Origin: Hadesarchaea archaeon
GTDB taxonomy: Archaea; Hadarchaeota; Hadarchaeia; Hadarchaeales; Hadarchaeaceae
Direction: 5' to 3'
DNA: 9,585 nucleotides
NCBI GenBank assembly: GCA_030615805.1
Contig: JAUWYN010000030.1
Coordinates: 1-9,585 of the forward strand
The notes beneath the pieces are model-generated. The model searched no databases. It was not told the DNA's origin and saw only the letters and a program-made list of their open reading frames with translations. This document shows, in pieces, positions 6,806 through 9,585 of this stretch (positions are counted from its first letter, which is position 1; each line of letters begins with the position of its first letter). The position numbers and the translations under genes were made by a program.

Positions 6806-6820
6806 ATTATCCACCCCGTT

Positions 6821-7897
6821 CTACAGCATCAAGTGTGATTTCTCCCCCACGATAAATGTCCTTCCTCGAGGCTTGCCCACCCCGACCGAAGTTATCTCCG
6901 AATAAGCCCCCACTATGCTGTTCCTGATTTTCTCGCGGACATCGATCAGACAGTGTTCCATGATTATAGAGTTCTCGATCTCTCCTCGCTTTATCGTGAC
7001 CTTGTCCCCCACGCTCGTGTAAGGCCCGATGCGAGCATTTTCTCCGACCACCGAGTTTCGCCCGATGACCGCGGGCCCCTGGATTTTCGCTCCCCGTTTT
7101 ACTTGGGCGCCCCCCTCCACGTGCACCTTACCCCGTATCGAGCGTTTGTCCTCCACCTTGCCTTTCACTTCTGGCTTTAGTTCTTCGAGGACCAGTCGGT
7201 TAGCGTCTAGGATATCTTCATACGTGCCAGTATCCTTCCACCACTCCTCAACGAATTTGTGGCCTACGGGGCGCCGTTGGTCTAGCAGGAGCTGAATCGC
7301 CTCGGTGATCTCCAGCTCACCTCTCCAGGAGGGCTTGAGCTGTTCTATCATCTCGAAAATCTTCGGTCTGAAAAAGTATATTCCCGTCAAAGCGTAGCCG
7401 CTGGGCGGTTTCTTCGGCTTCTCTATCAGCTGGACTAAATTCCCCTTTTTGTCGAATTTCGCGACACCGAAGCGTTCTGGGTTTTTCACCTTACAGAGGA
7501 GAATCATCCCCTCCAAGTCAGATTCCTTAAACGATTTGACGAACTTTTTGATACCGCCCTTGAGGAGGTTGTCCCCAAGATACACGACAAAAGGTTCCCC
7601 CTCCCCCACGAATTCGCGGCACTTGCCAATAGCATGAGCTATCCCCTTCGGCTGCTCTTGGTAAACGTACTTGATTTTCACGTCGAACCTGTTGCCATCC
7701 CCGTAGTAGTTTTTCACTTTCTCGGGGTAGATGTCGCCCACCACGATTGCGATGTCGGTGACCCCCGAGTCCCTCAAATCCTCTAGCACGTAATGGGAAA
7801 TTGGCTTATTCGCCACCGGGATCAACTGCTTCGGCCCCGTGTGGGTTAAGGGCCCAAGTCGCGTTCCGCGCCCGCCGTGGAGTATGATCCCCTTCAA
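6821..7897 (-). CDS. rmlA: Glucose-1-phosphate thymidylyltransferase, long form with left-handed beta-helix
   Basis: RmlA couples dTTP and glucose-1-phosphate to dTDP-glucose, entering the rhamnose pathway. The 358-residue protein begins MKGIILHGGRGTRL with the nucleotidyltransferase loop GGRGTRL at 8-14, then PKQLIPVANKP at 22-32, LGDN at 107-110 with metal ligand D109, EKP at 159-161, EITEAI at 196-201 and WWKDTGTYED at 219-228. From about 250 onward, repeats such as VIGRNSVVGENARIG form a left-handed beta-helix domain, seen in the long archaeal and actinobacterial RmlA class. The usual alanine before GG is histidine here. I chose TTG at 7897: GGTG lies 7 nt upstream and the protein then starts at the family position. 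A TTG at 7921 would overlap the end of the radical SAM gene. UTP or other sugar phosphates as substrates cannot be excluded. Confidence 0.94.
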   Translation of the reverse strand: MKGIILHGGRGTRLGPLTHTGPKQLIPVANKPISHYVLEDLRDSGVTDIAIVVGDIYPEKVKNYYGDGNRFDVKIKYVYQEQPKGIAHAIGKCREFVGEGEPFVVYLGDNLLKGGIKKFVKSFKESDLEGMILLCKVKNPERFGVAKFDKKGNLVQLIEKPKKPPSGYALTGIYFFRPKIFEMIEQLKPSWRGELEITEAIQLLLDQRRPVGHKFVEEWWKDTGTYEDILDANRLVLEELKPEVKGKVEDKRSIRGKVHVEGGAQVKRGAKIQGPAVIGRNSVVGENARIGPYTSVGDKVTIKRGEIENSIIMEHCLIDVREKIRNSIVGAYSEITSVGVGKPRGRTFIVGEKSHLML

Positions 7898-7913
7898 ACA
7901 TCGACACCGCTGA

Positions 7914-9011
7914 TTAATCAAGGCGCGGATATTTAATAACTGCCTGATTTGACCCGCTCGCGATGTCTAGAGCCAAGGCCCCACGCTTGCTCGGTTTGTA
8001 CTCCCCCACGACGTTAATTTTGGTTCCACACTTCGGGCACTGTTTATCTTTTAGCTTGTAACGCGTGACGCTGAACCCGTAGCGCTCGATCAGCAGCTCG
8101 TTACACTTAGGACAGTGGGTGTTGTCGAACTCGTGCCCAGGGACGTTTCCAATATAAACGTGGTGCAACCCCTCCCCCCTGGCTATTTTCACCGCTCGCT
8201 CAAGTGCCTCTACTGGCGTCTGCGATCGGTCCGTCATTTTGTAGTGGGGGTAGAAGCGGCTGAAGTGAGTGGGAACCTCAGGGCCAAGCTTTTCGACAAC
8301 CCATTTACAGAATTTTCGGATTTCCTCGGAGCTGTCGTTCTCACGAGGGATCACCAGATAGGTCACCTCGAGATGGATGCCGTGCTCGACCATCCATTCA
8401 CAGGTCTCCAAGACTGGGTTGATGCTTGGAACCCCACATATCTTCCTGTAAAAATTATCGTTAAACGCCTTGACGTCAACATTTGCCGCATCCAAATATG
8501 GGCTAAACTCCTCCAACGCGTCGAGAGTCATGTAGCCGTTGGTCACGTATACATTGTAAAGATCCTCGCGGTGCGCTAGCCTCCCAACATCATAAGCATA
8601 CTCCATCCATATCGCGGGCTCCGAGTAGGTGTGGGCTATGCCCTTGCAGCCGTAGCGCTTGGTCAGTTCAATTGCTCGCTCGGGTGGAAGATCCTCGTGA
8701 GCGATCTCCTCGACATCCACCTGCGAGATGGCCCAATTCTGACAGTGCAAACATTTGAAATTGCAACCTGGGGCCGCGAGAGAAAAAACATCGGTCCCTG
8801 GCCAAAAGTGGTAAAGGGGTTTTTTCTCGATGGGGTCAGCCGCCATCGAAACGATCGAGCCGTAAACCAAGGTGTAGAGTTTGCCGTCTTCGTTCTTTCG
8901 GGAACGACAGACGCCCAACTTGCCGGGGGATATCACGCACTTCCATGGGCAAAGGAAACAGCGAACTTTCTTGTCTTGTAATTTCTCCCAAAATTTAGCT
9001 AGTTTTTTCAA
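7914..9011 (-). CDS. amrS: AmmeMemoRadiSam system radical SAM enzyme (AmrS-like)
   Basis: The 365-residue protein belongs to the radical SAM superfamily, related to pyruvate formate-lyase activating enzyme-like proteins. The iron-sulfur motif CxxxCxxC is C83, C87, C90 (CNFKCLHC). An N-terminal cysteine set C18, C21, C25, C35 (CFLCPWKC, GVC) and TYSEPAIWMEY at 128-138 are typical of the AmrS group, as is SMAADPIEKKPLYHFWPGT. The C-terminus has two CPKC pairs (C300/C303, C325/C328), probably a zinc or extra cluster site. Family partners AMMECR1 and Memo are not in the window, and the reaction is not settled from sequence. The start is TTG at 9011, preceded by GGTGGC 3 nt upstream; an in-frame TTG at 9074 would add 21 residues with no such site. 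It is the first gene of the minus-strand operon, 16 nt ahead of rmlA. Confidence 0.9.
   Translation of the reverse strand: MKKLAKFWEKLQDKKVRCFLCPWKCVISPGKLGVCRSRKNEDGKLYTLVYGSIVSMAADPIEKKPLYHFWPGTDVFSLAAPGCNFKCLHCQNWAISQVDVEEIAHEDLPPERAIELTKRYGCKGIAHTYSEPAIWMEYAYDVGRLAHREDLYNVYVTNGYMTLDALEEFSPYLDAANVDVKAFNDNFYRKICGVPSINPVLETCEWMVEHGIHLEVTYLVIPRENDSSEEIRKFCKWVVEKLGPEVPTHFSRFYPHYKMTDRSQTPVEALERAVKIARGEGLHHVYIGNVPGHEFDNTHCPKCNELLIERYGFSVTRYKLKDKQCPKCGTKINVVGEYKPSKRGALALDIASGSNQAVIKYPRLD
7929..7939 (-). promoter_or_regulatory. Possible internal promoter for rmlACBD inside the 3' end of the radical SAM gene
   Basis: On the minus strand TTATTAAATAT is a good TATA-like word centred near 7934, predicting a transcript start near 7907, just upstream of the GGTG ribosome-binding site and TTG of rmlA. 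It lies in the coding sequence for the last residues of the upstream gene, so chance AT-richness is possible. No clear BRE precedes it. Confidence 0.35.
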
Positions 9012-9014
9012 GTC

Positions 9015-9020
9015 GCCACC
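9015..9020 (-). promoter_or_regulatory. Ribosome-binding site GGTGGC deciding the TTG start of the radical SAM gene
   Basis: GGTGGC lies 3 nt before TTG at 9011. The same core at similar spacing precedes the TTG starts of rmlD and, further away, rmlA. The 21-residue extension to 9074 lacks a comparable site and does not look like this family. Confidence 0.55.
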
Positions 9021-9035
9021 ATGAAAATTAGTCAG

Positions 9036-9047
9036 TTTAAGCTTAAA
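9036..9047. promoter_or_regulatory. 12-bp perfect palindrome, possible TATA box of the radical SAM gene
   Basis: TTTAAGCTTAAA reads the same on both strands. It lies in the 102-bp gap between the divergent radical SAM gene and gatC, 25-36 bp upstream of the TTG at 9011. That distance fits a TATA box for a leaderless or nearly leaderless minus-strand transcript. It could instead be a dimeric regulator site, or chance. An additional minus-strand TATA candidate, CTATAAG, is near 9086-9080. Confidence 0.35.
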
Positions 9048-9077
9048 GTTACATAGCCAACGTTGGACACCCAAACT

Positions 9078-9087
9078 TTTCTTATAG
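9078..9087 (+). promoter_or_regulatory. Possible TATA box for gatC-gatA
   Basis: TTTCTTATAG is centred about 27-30 nt before the gatC ATG at 9114, so the transcript would start a few bases before the ATG. No clear ribosome-binding site precedes gatC, consistent with a nearly leaderless mRNA. The assignment rests on position and base composition only. Confidence 0.4.
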
Positions 9088-9113
9088 CGGCGGAGATATC
9101 AAGTGGGGCCTGA

Positions 9114-9371
9114 ATGAGTAAAAGAGAGAAGGAAATCGAGCGCAGCGCCGAGGAGATCGTCGAGTCATTTGTCGAGGCCGCGAAAGAGCTTCCGGAGCTC
9201 AAGGAAACCTATTACAGCCAAGAAGCGTACAACATCGTCCGCCCCGACGGAAAGCCGACGCCCGCGGCGGAACGAGCCAAGTTCCGAAAACGGTTCATCT
9301 CAAATATGCCGACCTCCGACGACCAAGGGAACCTCAAGGTGGAGGTTGCACGATGGGCCGAGGAACGCTAG
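9114..9371 (+). CDS. gatC: Archaeal GatC-like subunit of Asp-tRNA(Asn)/Glu-tRNA(Gln) amidotransferase
   Basis: This is an 85-residue acidic-then-basic protein. An N-terminal helix with KEIERSAEEIVESFVEAAKEL is followed by PELKETYYSQEAYNIVRPDGKPTP and ends in a short tail. The ETYY ... N-V-R-x-DG-x-P pattern resembles the short GatC proteins seen in methanogens and related archaea, which belt GatA and GatB together. Identification depends strongly on the next gene, whose ATG lies inside this one: the genes overlap by 19 bp, and the gatA ribosome-binding site is in gatC. That arrangement supports coupled translation of a complex. On its own sequence the family call would be only moderate. Confidence 0.8.
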   Translation: MSKREKEIERSAEEIVESFVEAAKELPELKETYYSQEAYNIVRPDGKPTPAAERAKFRKRFISNMPTSDDQGNLKVEVARWAEER

Positions 9372-9585
9372 AGAAGCTCGATGTAATTCGCCGCGGGGAG
9401 CTTGCCGCTGTGGAAAACGTGCGGCGGGCATTAGAGCGAATAAAAAAACAGGACAAACGGATTAAAGCCTTTATCGAGCTGAACCCCAACGCGCTGGCTG
9501 AGGCTGAAGCCATCGACCGCAAGCTCAAGCGTGGCGAACGGGTCGGGAAGCTTGCCGGGCTGGCGATCGGGGTGAAATCCAACCT
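9353..9585 (+). CDS. gatA: GatA, glutamine amidotransferase/amidase subunit of GatCAB, C-terminus beyond the window
   Basis: The frame is open from ATG 9353 to the right edge, with 77 complete codons visible of about 450-480 expected. The start is supported by GGAGGT at 9341-9346, 6 nt upstream. The visible part has an N-terminal helical region typical of the amidase-signature family (ENVRRALERIKKQDKRIKAFIELN), then LAGLAIGVKSN at 67-77, where K74 is the first residue of the Ser-cis-Ser-Lys catalytic set. GatA frees ammonia from glutamine for amidation of misacylated Glu-tRNA(Gln) or Asp-tRNA(Asn). In archaea, Gln-tRNA is usually made by GatDE, so GatCAB more likely serves asparagine here. 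A general amidase is possible but less likely beside gatC. Confidence 0.9.
   Translation, partial: MGRGTLEKLDVIRRGELAAVENVRRALERIKKQDKRIKAFIELNPNALAEAEAIDRKLKRGERVGKLAGLAIGVKSN

Noticed and set aside
8115..8981. Plus-strand open frames of 116 and 154 residues opposite the radical SAM gene
   Set aside because: No recognisable domain, and the opposite strand carries a complete radical SAM protein.
1..9585. CRISPR array, insertion sequence or defence system
   Set aside because: No regularly spaced repeats, transposase motifs or nuclease/effector genes are seen; nearly all bases are explained by coding genes and the tRNA.

Overview
The window looks archaeal. Three things point that way: a tRNA gene with a bulge-helix-bulge intron outside the canonical position, ribosome-binding sites of the GGTG type placed 3-9 nt before starts, and TATA-like boxes about 25 nt upstream of several expected transcript starts. 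An archaeal-style GatC-GatA pair and an AmmeMemoRadiSam-type radical SAM enzyme fit the same picture. I cannot name the lineage from sequence alone.

Layout from left to right. Positions 1-1874 (minus strand) hold a two-gene unit, a DegT-type sugar aminotransferase followed 4 nt later by a Gfo/Idh/MocA oxidoreductase that runs off the left edge. A tRNA-Arg(UCU) gene with a 17-nt intron lies at 1947-2040 (minus). Divergent from it, on the plus strand, are a phosphohexomutase (2097-3458) and a family 2 glycosyltransferase (3464-4486). The glycosyltransferase converges on, and overlaps by 26 bp, a minus-strand operon spanning 9011-4461: amrS-like radical SAM gene, rmlA, rmlC-like, rmlB, rmlD. The plus-strand gatC and the start of gatA close the window (9114-9585, cut at the right edge).

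The genes combine into a cell-surface sugar locus. The phosphohexomutase interconverts hexose or hexosamine 6- and 1-phosphates and could feed RmlA. RmlA, B, C and D together would turn glucose-1-phosphate and dTTP into dTDP-L-rhamnose. The glycosyltransferase resembles rhamnosyltransferases of the WbbL type and is the obvious user of that donor. The aminotransferase and oxidoreductase suggest a second, amino-modified sugar. Outside this theme are the tRNA, the radical SAM enzyme and the GatCAB genes for tRNA-dependent amide amino acid formation.

I see no mobile element, CRISPR array, rRNA or clearly new defence or biosynthetic system. The most unusual element is the tRNA intron. Coding density is very high; the longest gap without a gene is about 100 bp.
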